A DNA stretch of 64,000 bases from Seohaeicola saemankumensis (GCF_021021435.1 NZ_JAINWI010000013.1:62001-126000); one strand, 5' to 3'; positions 19,211 through 28,474 are shown, counted from the first letter of the stretch. Made by a program: numbers and translations. The notes: generated by a model not told the origin, from the sequence alone.

Positions 19211-20788
19211 ATGCGAGATTTCCAGATGCCAGGCCGGTCTACGGTCATGGCGACAAACGGGATGTGTGCCACATCACATCCGCTGGCTGCGAAAGTGGCT
19301 GTTGAAACGCTGGAACGCGGCGGCACCGCGATGGATGCCGCCATTGCCGGCGCCGTCCTTCTGGGGATTTGCGAGCCGCATATGTGCGGAATCGGTGGCG
19401 ATTGCTTTGTGCTGATTTCCAAGCCGGGACAACCCGACATTGTGGCACTTAACGGGTCAGGGCGCGCGCCTGCGGCAACTGATGCTGAAGCCATGCGCGC
19501 CCGTGGCATGGCAACAGTGCCAATTCACGGCGTCGAGGCCGTGACAATCCCCGGTGCCGTGGATGCCTTTTGCGCCTTGTCCGAAGATCACGGCAAGCTT
19601 GGAATAGATGCGCTTCTTGCGCCTGCGATCCGCTATGCCGAACAGGGTGTCCCGGTCGGGCCGCGTGTGGCGATGGATTGGCCCGGTGCGGCAAAATCCC
19701 TTCAGGGGCATGCGCCGCAATTCTACCTTCCCGATGGCAAGGTGCCTGCGCAAGGACAGATCTTCAGCCTGCCCGCGCAGGCGCAGGCGTTGCGCCGCAT
19801 CGCCAAGAACGGTCGCGCCGGTTTTTACGAGGGCGAAGTTGCCGAGGATCTTGTGGCGGCGTTGAAAGCAGCAGGCGGTGTGCATGAATTGTCCGATTTC
19901 GCGGGCCAGCGCTGCAATTACAACGATCCGGTTAGCGGACTGTATAAAGGCACCGAGTTGGTCGAGCATGCGCCAAACGGTCAGGGGGCGACAGCAATCC
20001 TGATCCTGAACATCCTGTCGCATTTCGATGTCGCAGGTATGGACCCGCTTGGGACAGAGCGTCTGCATATCGAGGCCGAGGCGACGCGTCTGGCCTATGA
20101 CGCCCGCAACCGTTTCATTGCCGACCCCGATCACACGACGCGGCTGGATCATATGCTGTCACCCGAGACAGCCAGAAAACTGGCGGGGCTGATCAACCCC
20201 AAGCGGGCCATGGCCTCGGCGCATGAGGCCAGCGAGGCGATCCACAAGGATACGGTGTATATTACTGTGGTCGATAAAGACCGTATGGCGGTCTCGTTGA
20301 TCTATTCGCTGTTCCATCCGTTCGGGTCTGGTATCGCCTCCGAGAAGTACGGGATTCTGTTGCAGAACCGTGGCGCTGGCTTCACGCTCGAGGCGGGGCA
20401 CCCCAACGAGATGGCTGCCGGCAAACGTCCAATGCATACGATCATTCCGGGAATGCTGCGGGTGGACGGACAAGTGACGATGCCTTTCGGCGTCATGGGC
20501 GGAGCCTACCAGTCAACAGGTCATGCGCGTTTTGTTTCGAATATAGTGGACTTCGGGATGGATGCGCAGACCTCTATCAACGCACCACGCGCCTTTGCCG
20601 AAGGGTCGCTGCTCAAAGTCGAAAGCGGCTATCCGGATACCGTGCGCGCCGCGCTTGCTGATATGGGTCATCAGGTCAGTCTGGCGGAAAGTCCGATCGG
20701 CGGGGCCCAATCCATTCTGATCCGCGAGGATGGAGTACTGGAAGGTGCATCTGATCCGCGCAAGGATGGCTGCGCATTGGGATACTGA
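19211..20788 (+). CDS. Gamma-glutamyltransferase (Ntn hydrolase family)
   Basis: This 525-residue protein is made as a proenzyme that cuts itself before a Thr. Thr348 in HKDTVYITVVDKD is the likely nucleophile and leaves a small subunit of about 178 residues, as in known GGTs. The N-terminal block LERGGTAMDAAIAGA and the PHMCGIGGDCF motif are typical. No signal peptide is evident, so a cytosolic acylase-like role is possible. GGAGGG precedes ATG 19211; the upstream ATG at 19166 lacks such a site. Confidence 0.88.
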   Translation: MRDFQMPGRSTVMATNGMCATSHPLAAKVAVETLERGGTAMDAAIAGAVLLGICEPHMCGIGGDCFVLISKPGQPDIVALNGSGRAPAATDAEAMRARGMATVPIHGVEAVTIPGAVDAFCALSEDHGKLGIDALLAPAIRYAEQGVPVGPRVAMDWPGAAKSLQGHAPQFYLPDGKVPAQGQIFSLPAQAQALRRIAKNGRAGFYEGEVAEDLVAALKAAGGVHELSDFAGQRCNYNDPVSGLYKGTELVEHAPNGQGATAILILNILSHFDVAGMDPLGTERLHIEAEATRLAYDARNRFIADPDHTTRLDHMLSPETARKLAGLINPKRAMASAHEASEAIHKDTVYITVVDKDRMAVSLIYSLFHPFGSGIASEKYGILLQNRGAGFTLEAGHPNEMAAGKRPMHTIIPGMLRVDGQVTMPFGVMGGAYQSTGHARFVSNIVDFGMDAQTSINAPRAFAEGSLLKVESGYPDTVRAALADMGHQVSLAESPIGGAQSILIREDGVLEGASDPRKDGCALGY

Positions 20789-20800
20789 CACGCGTGTTCG

Positions 20801-20821
20801 GGGCAGGCCGATGGACTGCCC
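20801..20821. terminator. Hairpin between convergent ggt-like and hspQ genes
   Basis: GGGCAG (20801-20806) and CTGCCC (20816-20821) form a 6-bp stem in the 46-bp gap between converging genes. No T-run follows, so terminator function is uncertain. Confidence 0.35.
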
Positions 20822-20834
20822 TGACAGCTTGTCG

Positions 20835-21161
20835 TCAATTCAGTTGGAAGTGCAACGGGTAGTGCCCGTCCTGAAACGGCCCGAACAGATCGGGGATGTC
20901 AGGGTGATCGACAGGCTCGCCTGAATAGTCCGCGATCAGGTTCTGCTCGGACACATAGGCCACGTAATAGCTTTGGTCGTTTTCGGCGAGCAGGTGATAA
21001 AAGGGCTGTTCTTTGACAGGACGACTGTCTTCGGGAATGGCGTCATACCATTCCTCAGTGTTGTTGAACTGTGGGTCCACGTCAAAGACAACACCACGAA
21101 AGGGATGCTTCTTGTGGCGGACTACCTGGCCCAAATGATATTTTGCGCGTGTTTTCAACAT
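20835..21161 (-). CDS. hspQ: Heat-shock protein HspQ (YccV, hemimethylated-DNA-binding family)
   Basis: This 108-residue protein has the family pattern: KYHLGQVVRHKKHPFRGVVFDVDP at the start, WYDAIPEDSRPVKEQPFYHLL in the middle and YVSEQNL after it. HspQ is a small protease-specificity factor or DnaA-related protein in enterobacteria; the alphaproteobacterial role is less clear. Start ATG 21161 aligns with the family N-terminus. It converges with the GGT gene. Confidence 0.88.
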   Translation of the reverse strand: MLKTRAKYHLGQVVRHKKHPFRGVVFDVDPQFNNTEEWYDAIPEDSRPVKEQPFYHLLAENDQSYYVAYVSEQNLIADYSGEPVDHPDIPDLFGPFQDGHYPLHFQLN

Positions 21162-21246
21162 TGCGATGCGGCCCCTATTCCCCCTGATTAGACCTTTCAA
21201 GGGCTATTTGTCCAATACTAGGGCGTAAATGCAGGGAAACAGTGTG

Positions 21247-21269
21247 TGGTCACTGCCATAACAGTGCCA
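21247..21269. promoter_or_regulatory. Inverted repeat upstream of the lytic transglycosylase gene
   Basis: TGGTCACTG (21247-21255) and CAGTGCCA (21262-21269) form CACTG/CAGTG arms around 6 bases, extended by TGG/CCA across one mismatch. It lies in the 273-bp gap between divergent hspQ and the transglycosylase gene. It could be an operator. No other feature is seen in this gap. Confidence 0.3.
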
Positions 21270-21434
21270 CAAATGCGTGCAGAAAAAGAGTTTTTTCTGT
21301 GGGGTCACGTTTTTGTGCGGAATTCAGCGAAACTGCGCCACAGGTCGGCAGTTCAAACGCAATTGTCATTCCATCCTCTTGATCTTTCCGTTAGGGTTGA
21401 AGGAATAAAAATCGTTCAAAGAAACGAGAGGCAG

Positions 21435-22025
21435 ATGAGCAGATATCTTCGCGCCTTGATCCTGTTGATGGTTCTTGCGTCCTGTGGCAGCCCTGAATTC
21501 TCGGCGCCGCGCAATCTGGACAACGCATGTGCCCTTCTGGGTGAGCGCCCCACTTACGCCCGTGCCCTGCGTGCGACAGAAAGGCGCTGGAATGTTCCGG
21601 TCGCCGTGCAGATGGCCACGATCTATCAGGAAAGCAAGTTTATCGGGAATGCTCGGACTCCGTTCCAGTATACGCTGGGTGTGATCCCGATGGGCAGGCA
21701 AAGTTCAGCCTACGGATATAGTCAGGCACTGGATGCGACTTGGCGGGAATATCAGGTCGATCAACGCCGGATGAGCGCAAAGCGTGACCGGATCGAGGAT
21801 GCGACCGACTTTATGGGCTGGTACATGAACCGCACGCGTGAGCGTAACGGCATTGCCCTGACGGATGCGCGCAACCAGTATCTGGCATATCACGAGGGAC
21901 ACACGGGCTATGCCCGCGGTTCCTATAACGCCAAAAGCTGGCTGGTAAGGATCGCGGGCACCGTGCAGGATCGCGCTGTGATGTATGACGCGCAATTGCT
22001 CTCTTGCCCTAACCGCTTGCGTTGA
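21435..22025 (+). CDS. Lytic transglycosylase-like lipoprotein (SLT fold)
   Basis: This 196-residue protein has a lipobox LASC with the Cys near residue 17. The muramidase-like domain has a candidate catalytic Glu in IYQESKFIG and AYGYSQALDATW downstream. It would cleave peptidoglycan glycan strands from the outer membrane side. ATG 21435 has GAGAGGCAG directly upstream; a longer open frame from 21246 has no signal peptide. Its stop overlaps the TTG start of the next gene. Confidence 0.82.
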   Translation: MSRYLRALILLMVLASCGSPEFSAPRNLDNACALLGERPTYARALRATERRWNVPVAVQMATIYQESKFIGNARTPFQYTLGVIPMGRQSSAYGYSQALDATWREYQVDQRRMSAKRDRIEDATDFMGWYMNRTRERNGIALTDARNQYLAYHEGHTGYARGSYNAKSWLVRIAGTVQDRAVMYDAQLLSCPNRLR

Positions 22026-23245
22026 CGGGTAGGTCGCAAGCCACAGCCGGGCTGCGGGTTACGTCCCTGAAGGCGCTTGATCCGGATGTCTACGCTGGGC
22101 GACGGCGCGCGCTGATGGACGGTTTGCAGCGTCCTGTGATGGTCTTCGGTATGGGCAGTGCGCTAGGTGGCGGAACGAAATCGCATGGTGCCCTGCGATA
22201 TCTGACCGGTTGGGACGGACATGAATCCGCATCACTTCTGGTTTTGTCACCTCAAGGCGCAAGGTTGATCGTCAATAGCCCTTTTATGGCGCCTCTTGCG
22301 GTCGACAGCGTGCCGGAACTTGCCCCCGTCTATGCGCCGCCCGCGAACTGGATGTCGCTGATCCGCCTGCAAGTGCCCACTGGTGATATCGGGCTGATCG
22401 GGATCGACGAATTGCCAACGGGGATGGCGGGTCAGCTAGCCTTGGTCTTGCGTGATGATGTGGAAGCAGCGGGTTTTCTGGACAGTATGCGGCTGATCAA
22501 AGAGCCGTCGGCCCTGCAGGTTCACCGGCAAGGAGCAGCGATTTGCGATACGCTTTTTGTGGCGTTGCCCAAATTCCTGAGGCCCGGCACATCAGCGCTG
22601 TCGGCCCAGCGGGAGCTTGAGGCGTTGGCCTTGTCGCAGGGTGCAGATTACTGCCGCACATGGCTGACAGTGCGTCCGGTTGCCGATCGTCCCCGCTACT
22701 GGCCCTCGGAAACCGGTGATTTTGTGGCCGAAGGTGATCAGGTTCTGTTCGGTATTGCGCTGACAGTTGACGGGCACTGGGCGCATGGCATCCGGACGGG
22801 GTCGGTTGGTCCTTTGCGGCAGGATCATGCCGCCTTGCTGCGGATTGTGTCTGATTGTCTGGAAGCAGGGCTGGCACTTGCCCGACCCGGAGTGGCGCTG
22901 GCCGATCTGGCTGACGCGATGGAGGCGGCTTTCGCGGCTGGCACGTCCGGTCTGGATATGCGCGCCGCCCAACGGTTCCGTTTCGGGCACGGACTTGGCC
23001 TGTCTTATGAGGATCCGATCCTGACGGATGCCTTTGTGCAGGGCTATGGCCTTGCCGAGTTTCCGGCGCGTCCTGCCGGCAAGGGCTGTATCCTGGCGTC
23101 CGGCATGGTTCTGGAATTGCATCCCAATCTGTTTCTGCCCCGACTTGGCGGTGCCGCTTTGGGCGAGATGGTGATTGTCACGGATCAGGGGCCGGAACGG
23201 CCGATCCGTTATCCGCTTGCCCCGCGAGTGTTTGGCCAAGATTAA
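22022..23245 (+). CDS. M24-family metallopeptidase homologue (pita-bread fold), metal site incomplete
   Basis: This protein of about 407 residues resembles Xaa-Pro aminopeptidase or creatinase. A creatinase N-terminal-like half is followed by a pita-bread half with FGHGLGLSYEDP (His), VLELHPNLFLP (Glu) and GEMVIVTD (Glu). The first metal motif reads TVDGHWAHGIRTG, so the second Asp of the usual D-x10-D pair is missing. Translation seems to begin at TTG 22022, overlapping the previous stop (TTGA); the first internal ATG (22114) would cut conserved sequence. Substrate and activity are unproven. Confidence 0.75.
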   Translation: MTGRSQATAGLRVTSLKALDPDVYAGRRRALMDGLQRPVMVFGMGSALGGGTKSHGALRYLTGWDGHESASLLVLSPQGARLIVNSPFMAPLAVDSVPELAPVYAPPANWMSLIRLQVPTGDIGLIGIDELPTGMAGQLALVLRDDVEAAGFLDSMRLIKEPSALQVHRQGAAICDTLFVALPKFLRPGTSALSAQRELEALALSQGADYCRTWLTVRPVADRPRYWPSETGDFVAEGDQVLFGIALTVDGHWAHGIRTGSVGPLRQDHAALLRIVSDCLEAGLALARPGVALADLADAMEAAFAAGTSGLDMRAAQRFRFGHGLGLSYEDPILTDAFVQGYGLAEFPARPAGKGCILASGMVLELHPNLFLPRLGGAALGEMVIVTDQGPERPIRYPLAPRVFGQD

Positions 23246-23279
23246 GTGATCAATTAATCTGATCGCATTGGATAAAATA

Positions 23280-23295
23280 TAAAAATTCGACTTAT
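23280..23295. promoter_or_regulatory. Shared motif TWAAAATTCGACTWAT, copy 1 (upstream of the OYE gene)
   Basis: The 16-mer at this position and that at 24579-24594 agree at 14 of 16 positions. Both lie in the AT-rich gaps before genes of the catabolic island. Here ATAA-N9-TTAT gives weak two-fold symmetry (23279-23295). It is a candidate LysR operator. Confidence 0.45.
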
Positions 23296-23385
23296 GGCGA
23301 TTGTCCAAGCTACCAATGCGTCTGTCCGTGACAGTCGCAGCATGGTCCCTGTCAGGCTCCGCTGCATGTCCCTTAAGGAGGCATC

Positions 23386-24534
23386 ATGTCTGAAACCAAT
23401 GCATCTGCAGACTCGCGCGTCACCGGCGAGAATGCGCGCCGTATTCTGCGCCGCGACCCGAACCCGCATCTGTTCCGTCCGATCACTTTCCGCTCTGTCA
23501 CGGTTCGCAACCGGATCATGCTGTCGCCGATGTGCCAGTATTCCGCACAGGACGGGACACCCAATGACTGGCATTTCACCCATCTTGGCGCGCGGGCGAC
23601 GGGCGGGGCGGGGATTGTGTGCACCGAAGCCGTGCATGTCGCGCCGCGTGGCCGGATCACCGCGCATGACCTCGGGCTGTGGAATGATGCACAGCGCGAT
23701 GCGCTCGCACGGATTGCGGGCTTTGTGGCAAGACAGGGGGCTGTGCCTGCGATCCAGTTGGGTCATGCGGGACGCAAGGCGTCGGTTGGGCGGCCATGGG
23801 AAGGCACGCGCCCTGTCCCTCCCTCCGACGGGGGGTGGACCACGGTTGGTCCCTCGGCGTTGGCCTATGCCGATGGTTGGCCGATACCGACCGCCTTGGA
23901 CAGTGCCGGCATTCAGGCCGAGCTTGATGCCTTGGCGCAGGCGACACGCCGCGCTTTCGAGGCTGGTTTCAAGATTGTGGAACTGCATGCCGCGCATGGC
24001 TATCTGATCCATCAGTTTTATTCGCCCCTCAGCAATGACCGCAGGGATAGTTATGGCGGCAGTTTCGACAATCGCATCCGGTTCCTTGTTGAATCGCTGG
24101 ATGCCATGCGCAGCGAATGGCCCGCCGATCTGCCGCTTTTCGTGCGGCTGAGTATCAGTGACTGGGTCGAGGGCGGCTGGACCGCCGAAGACAGTGTGCG
24201 ACTTTGCAAGCTTCTGAAAGCGCGGGGAGATGTGGACCTGATTGATAGCTCGTCCGGTGGCAATGATCCGCGCCAGCAGATTCCGATCCATCCCGGCTAT
24301 CAGGTGCCATTTGCGCGGCAGATACGGACCGAAACGGGTCTGGCGACCGGTGCTGTCGGGTTGATCAATGCGCCCGATCTGGCCGAATCCATCATCGCCA
24401 ACGGTGATGCCGATCTGGTGCTTCTTGGCCGTGGCTTGCTGGCAGATCCGCATTGGCCGCTGAAGGCCGCGACCATGCTCAAGGCGCAAAACGTCGTCTG
24501 GCCGGTGCAATATGAGCGTTCCAATATCTTCTGA
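23386..24534 (+). CDS. NADH:flavin oxidoreductase, Old Yellow Enzyme family (YqjM-like)
   Basis: This 382-residue FMN barrel reduces activated C=C bonds with NAD(P)H. Cys50 in MLSPMCQYSA matches the flavin-tuning Cys of YqjM-type enzymes. QLGHAGRKAS and AAHGYLIHQFYSPLSNDR carry FMN and substrate residues. About 22 extra residues precede the barrel. AAGGAGG sits 6 bases before the ATG. It leads the catabolic island and shares an upstream motif with the next gene. Its natural substrate is unknown. Confidence 0.9.
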   Translation: MSETNASADSRVTGENARRILRRDPNPHLFRPITFRSVTVRNRIMLSPMCQYSAQDGTPNDWHFTHLGARATGGAGIVCTEAVHVAPRGRITAHDLGLWNDAQRDALARIAGFVARQGAVPAIQLGHAGRKASVGRPWEGTRPVPPSDGGWTTVGPSALAYADGWPIPTALDSAGIQAELDALAQATRRAFEAGFKIVELHAAHGYLIHQFYSPLSNDRRDSYGGSFDNRIRFLVESLDAMRSEWPADLPLFVRLSISDWVEGGWTAEDSVRLCKLLKARGDVDLIDSSSGGNDPRQQIPIHPGYQVPFARQIRTETGLATGAVGLINAPDLAESIIANGDADLVLLGRGLLADPHWPLKAATMLKAQNVVWPVQYERSNIF

Positions 24535-24578
24535 ACCTCCACTTGTGATAAGTAGAATTGATCGAAAGCGATGAAAAC

Positions 24579-24594
24579 TTAAAATTCGACTAAT
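24579..24594. promoter_or_regulatory. Shared motif TWAAAATTCGACTWAT, copy 2 (upstream of the hydro-lyase-like gene)
   Basis: This copy has TTA-N9-TAA symmetry (24579-24593) and lies 84 bp before the ATG of the DUF1445 gene. See the copy at 23280-23295. Its spacing to the gene is compatible with a regulator site. Confidence 0.45.
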
Positions 24595-24677
24595 TCTCAT
24601 CTTTCGGGCTTACTTGCTCAAGAACATCCGCTTGAGATCTCTCGCAAACCGGAAAGACATCAGGAGACCTGTCCGAT

Positions 24678-25466
24678 ATGCCGCAGCAAAAAGCACCCGT
24701 TTTCGATACTGCTGCCGATCTTCGGCTGGCCAGCCGCGAAGGCAGGTTTGCCGCACCGACAAGTGGTCAATCGAAAGGGTTTCAGCAGGGCAATGTCGTG
24801 ATCCTGCCGCGCGATCTGGCAGCGGACTTCTTGCGCTTCTGTGTGGTCAACCCCAAGCCTGCGCCCATTCTGGGGGTGTCCGAGCCGGGTGATCCGGCCT
24901 TGCCGATGCTGGGTGAAGGCATTGATATTCGCTCGGACGTGCCGCGCTACCGTGTGTTCCGCAATGGCGAACCGGCCGAGGGACTGACCGATATCAGCGA
25001 GCTGTGGCAGGACGATTTCGTGACCTTTGTCATCGGCTGCTCGTTTTCCTTCGAGACAGCACTGCTGCAGGCCCGCATTCCTGTCCGGCATATCGAGGCC
25101 AGCCGCAATGTGCCGATGTATGTGACCAACATCCAGACCCATAGCGCGGGACCGTTCGGCGGGCCGATGGTCGTGTCGATGCGCGGCTTTTCGACTCGGG
25201 ACGCGATCCGTGCCATGGTAATTTCGGCGCAAATGCCGCAGGCGCACGGTGCGCCTGTGCATTTCGGCGATCCTGCCGCGATCGGGATCAAGGATATCAA
25301 CGCGCCGGAATTCGGTGATGCGCCGATCCTGTCGCCCGGTGATGTACCCGTGTTCTGGGCTTGCGGCGTGACCCCGCAATCCGCGATCCGCAAAGCCCGC
25401 CCCGAACTCGCGATCATGCACGAGCCGGGACACATGCTGGTGACTGACCTTCCGACCGACGCATGA
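24678..25466 (+). CDS. DUF1445 putative hydro-lyase (YcsI / D-glutamate cyclase-like)
   Basis: This 262-residue cytosolic protein has the family blocks FTSK-like N-terminus ([16 protein letters not shown]), [23 protein letters not shown] and [11 protein letters not shown] followed by [11 protein letters not shown]. subtilis YcsI sits with 5-oxoprolinase genes, and a vertebrate homologue is a D-glutamate cyclase. A reaction on a small carboxylate or cyclic amide is therefore a reasonable guess only. CAGGAG is 12 bases before the ATG. Its stop lies 59 bp before the TRAP binding-protein gene. Confidence 0.82.
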   Translation: MPQQKAPVFDTAADLRLASREGRFAAPTSGQSKGFQQGNVVILPRDLAADFLRFCVVNPKPAPILGVSEPGDPALPMLGEGIDIRSDVPRYRVFRNGEPAEGLTDISELWQDDFVTFVIGCSFSFETALLQARIPVRHIEASRNVPMYVTNIQTHSAGPFGGPMVVSMRGFSTRDAIRAMVISAQMPQAHGAPVHFGDPAAIGIKDINAPEFGDAPILSPGDVPVFWACGVTPQSAIRKARPELAIMHEPGHMLVTDLPTDA

Positions 25467-25525
25467 CGGCACAACGCCGTTCACGTGTTCAAGACCAAGA
25501 ACCGACCTCAACAAGGAGAAAACAG

Positions 25526-26584
25526 ATGAAACCCGTATTCCGTTCCCTGCTCGCTTCTGTCGCTCTGGTGCCGCTGGCATTGACCGCGACTGCACAGGAT
25601 CTGCCTGAAACCGAGTTGTCGGTTGTCGGCAGCTGGAGCAACCTGCCGCTTTACAAGAATTTCGAGCGCAACTTCTGGGAAGTCGCTGTTCCGGAAGCAT
25701 CCGGCGGCAAGGTGACCGTCAGCATGACGACCTTTGACCAGATGGGCGTCGCCGGTGGCGATGTGTTCCGCATGCTGGGTGACGGCGTATTCGACATCGG
25801 GATGACCGTGGGTGACTATACCGTCGCCGATGCGCCGGAACTGGAAGGTCTTGATGTGCCGCTGCTGGCCATTGATGCCGACTCTGCACGCCAGATGGTC
25901 GAAGCCGCCAAGCCGATGGTGGCCGATATCATGCGCGACCGTTTCAACTCGCACATGCTGGCCATCGCGCCCTATCCGCCGCAGATCGTGTTCTGTAATG
26001 CCGAAATCGCCAGCCTTGCCGATCTTGAGGGCAAGAAAATCCGTGGTTCCGGTCGTATGACAACACTGTTCCTCGAAGCGCTGGGTGCCGAAGGCATCAC
26101 GATGGCCTTCTCGGAAGTGCCAGGTGCGCTGGAGCGTGGCGTGATTGATTGTGCCGTGACCGGTGCCGGTTCGGGTTATGCATCGGGCTGGTACGAATCC
26201 TCGACCCATCTGGTCAATCTTCCGCTGGGTGGCTGGGACCCTGTAATCACTGCTGTGAACCTAGATGCGTGGGAAGCGCTTGATCCTGCCGTGCAGGAAT
26301 TTCTGACCGAGCAGGCCAAGACAGGCTTTGAAGATCCCGCATGGGACGATGCCGGTGGCGCACTTGCCCGCGATATCGCTTGCCTGACTGGTTCAGGTGA
26401 ATGCGCCGCCGGTGCAGCAGCCTCGATGACGCTGGTGGAACTGGGCGAAGCCGATCAAGCCCGTGCCGTCGAAGTGCTGGAAGCCTCGATCCTGCCGGAC
26501 TGGGCGGAACGTGCCGGTGGTGACTGGGCGCAGCGCTGGAATGACAGCGTCGGCGCGGCACTGGGCGTCAGCATCACCAACTAA
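25526..26584 (+). CDS. TRAP transporter solute-binding protein (DctP type)
   Basis: This 352-residue periplasmic binding protein has a signal peptide ending near residue 22 (TATAQ). The DctP domain carries the conserved Arg region LEGKKIRGSGRMTT and the segment VPGALERGVIDCAVTGAGSG. TRAP systems use ion gradients to import organic acids and similar solutes. ATG 25526 follows CAAGGAGAAAACAG; the frame upstream lacks a leader. It is the first of three contiguous TRAP genes. The ligand is probably an anionic small molecule. Confidence 0.9.
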   Translation: MKPVFRSLLASVALVPLALTATAQDLPETELSVVGSWSNLPLYKNFERNFWEVAVPEASGGKVTVSMTTFDQMGVAGGDVFRMLGDGVFDIGMTVGDYTVADAPELEGLDVPLLAIDADSARQMVEAAKPMVADIMRDRFNSHMLAIAPYPPQIVFCNAEIASLADLEGKKIRGSGRMTTLFLEALGAEGITMAFSEVPGALERGVIDCAVTGAGSGYASGWYESSTHLVNLPLGGWDPVITAVNLDAWEALDPAVQEFLTEQAKTGFEDPAWDDAGGALARDIACLTGSGECAAGAAASMTLVELGEADQARAVEVLEASILPDWAERAGGDWAQRWNDSVGAALGVSITN

Positions 26585-26621
26585 GCGTCCTTGGTGACAC
26601 AGCAAAAAGGAGCAGGGCAAT

Positions 26622-27200
26622 ATGACAGATTCGGATAGACTGGCCGGAGGGGCGATGCAGATCGCCGGCATCCTCAGGACCGCCAACCGATGGATTGCCC
26701 TGCTCTGCGGGACCGTTCTTCTGGCAGCCGTTGCACTGATCATGACCGAGGTTCTGGGCCGCCAGTTTCCCGCGATGCGGGTCGGTGGCGCTGATGAACT
26801 GTCAGGCTATGTGATGGCAGCGATTGCCACATGGGGATTTTCCTATGCGCTTGTCGAGCGGGCACATGTGCGGATCGACCTGATCCATTCCCGTCTGCCA
26901 GTGGCTGGTCGCGCCGTTCTGGATATCGTGGCCATGGCCAGTGTGTTGCTGGTGGCCGTACTGGTCGCATGGCACGCTTATGATGTCCTGGCCAAATCGC
27001 TGGCGCGGGGGTCGCGGTCGAACACGCCTTTGGGCGTGCCCTTGTGGATGCCGCAGATCGTCTGGTTCGGCGGCTGGGCCTGGATGGTCGTTACCTCGGG
27101 ACTCCTGCTGGGGATCACGGTTTTCCTGACAGCACTGCGCCGCTTTGAACTGGTCGAGCAGATTGCCTCGATCCCGGTCGAGACAGGAGATGTCGAATGA
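26622..27200 (+). CDS. TRAP transporter small permease (DctQ type)
   Basis: This 192-residue membrane protein has four hydrophobic segments, as in DctQ subunits. EVLGRQFPAMRVGGADELSGY in the second segment is the usual family region. It partners with the large permease encoded next, whose ATG overlaps this stop (ATGA, 4 bp). AAGGAG precedes the start. It lies 37 bp after the binding-protein gene. Confidence 0.9.
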   Translation: MTDSDRLAGGAMQIAGILRTANRWIALLCGTVLLAAVALIMTEVLGRQFPAMRVGGADELSGYVMAAIATWGFSYALVERAHVRIDLIHSRLPVAGRAVLDIVAMASVLLVAVLVAWHAYDVLAKSLARGSRSNTPLGVPLWMPQIVWFGGWAWMVVTSGLLLGITVFLTALRRFELVEQIASIPVETGDVE

Positions 27201-28474
27201 TCTGGTATGTCTCGATCGGCCTTGCCGTTCTACTGGCGCTCTCGGTGCCGGTCGGTGCGGCGCTGTTTATCCTTGGCTTCGGTCTGGATGAGTTTTTCTC
27301 GGCCATGCCGCTTATGCGTGGCTTGGGGCAGATGGTCTATTCCTCGTCCGACAGCTTCCTTTTGATCGCCATTCCCCTGTTCGTGCTGCTGGGCGAGATT
27401 CTGGTGCGCGCAGGTATCGCCGAGCGTACTTACGCGACGCTGGACACATGGTTCTCGTGGCTGCCCGGTGGTCTGATCCATGCCAATATTGGAACGGCCA
27501 CGATGTTTTCCGCGACGTCCGGCTCGTCCGTGGCGACAGCGGCGACAGTGGCCACAGTGGCCATGCCGCAAGCGCGCAAACAGGGTTATGACCAACGTCT
27601 GTTTGCCGGTGCGATTGCGGCAGGCGGGGCGCTGGGCATTCTGCTGCCGCCCTCGATCAACCTGATCGTTTACGGCTTTCTGACGCAGACATCCGTGCCG
27701 CAGCTGTTCATGGCGGGGATTGTCCCGGGCCTTTTGATGGCTTTGGGTTTCATGATCATCACGGCGATCCTGTGCACCATCAAACCCGCTTGGGGCGGGC
27801 CAAGTCGCAGTTTCACATGGGCCGAACGAATGGCAGGCCTGCCGCATCTTATCCCTGTGCTGATGGTTTTTGCCATCATCATCGGCTCGATCTATAGCGG
27901 TTGGGCCACCCCGACCGAGGCTGCGGCCATCGGTGTTGTGATGGCGCTGGGCATTGCGGCTTTTTATGGGGCGGTCACGCTTGAAAACATGCGCGCCGCC
28001 CTTCTGGGCACGATCCGCACCACGTCTATGGTTATGTTCGTGATCGTCGGGGCCTATTTCCTGAACTTCGCCCTTGGTGCAACTGGCTTGAACCGGGCCT
28101 TGTCGGGCTTTCTGGAAGGTTTCGGCCTTGGTCCTTACGGCATGCTGTTGATCATCGTACTGATGTATATCGTGCTTGGCTTTTTTATCGAAACTCTGGC
28201 GCTGATGATCGCGACCATTCCGATTGTCGTGCCCATCGTGATCGACCTTGGTTTCGACAAGGTCTGGTTCGGTATCCTTTTGATCGTGCTGATCGAGATG
28301 GCACTGATCACCCCGCCTGTCGGTCTGAACCTTTATGTCGTGCAGGGCGCGCGCAAGGAGGGGCGTCTGAGCGATGTGATGATGGGCGCGATACCTTTCG
28401 TCTTCGTCATGCTGGTGATGGTGGGGCTGCTGATTGCCTTCCCGTCCATAGCCCTTTTGTTTGCCCCGGTCTGA
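27197..28474 (+). CDS. TRAP transporter large permease (DctM type)
   Basis: This 425-residue protein has about twelve hydrophobic segments. Family motifs include PLFVLLGEIL, FSATSGSSVATAATVA and GILLPPSI, and the C-terminal half has ALITPPVGLNLYVVQG. This subunit forms the ion-coupled channel of the TRAP system. It is coupled to the small permease by a 4-bp overlap and is followed 44 bp later by the DUF2848 gene, so the operon probably continues. Confidence 0.93.
   Translation: MIWYVSIGLAVLLALSVPVGAALFILGFGLDEFFSAMPLMRGLGQMVYSSSDSFLLIAIPLFVLLGEILVRAGIAERTYATLDTWFSWLPGGLIHANIGTATMFSATSGSSVATAATVATVAMPQARKQGYDQRLFAGAIAAGGALGILLPPSINLIVYGFLTQTSVPQLFMAGIVPGLLMALGFMIITAILCTIKPAWGGPSRSFTWAERMAGLPHLIPVLMVFAIIIGSIYSGWATPTEAAAIGVVMALGIAAFYGAVTLENMRAALLGTIRTTSMVMFVIVGAYFLNFALGATGLNRALSGFLEGFGLGPYGMLLIIVLMYIVLGFFIETLALMIATIPIVVPIVIDLGFDKVWFGILLIVLIEMALITPPVGLNLYVVQGARKEGRLSDVMMGAIPFVFVMLVMVGLLIAFPSIALLFAPV

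Noticed and set aside
23254-24600. Long minus-strand open frame (448 codons) opposite the OYE gene
   Set aside because: It covers the OYE gene in antisense and has no recognisable domain. The OYE reading has a ribosome site and full family motifs.
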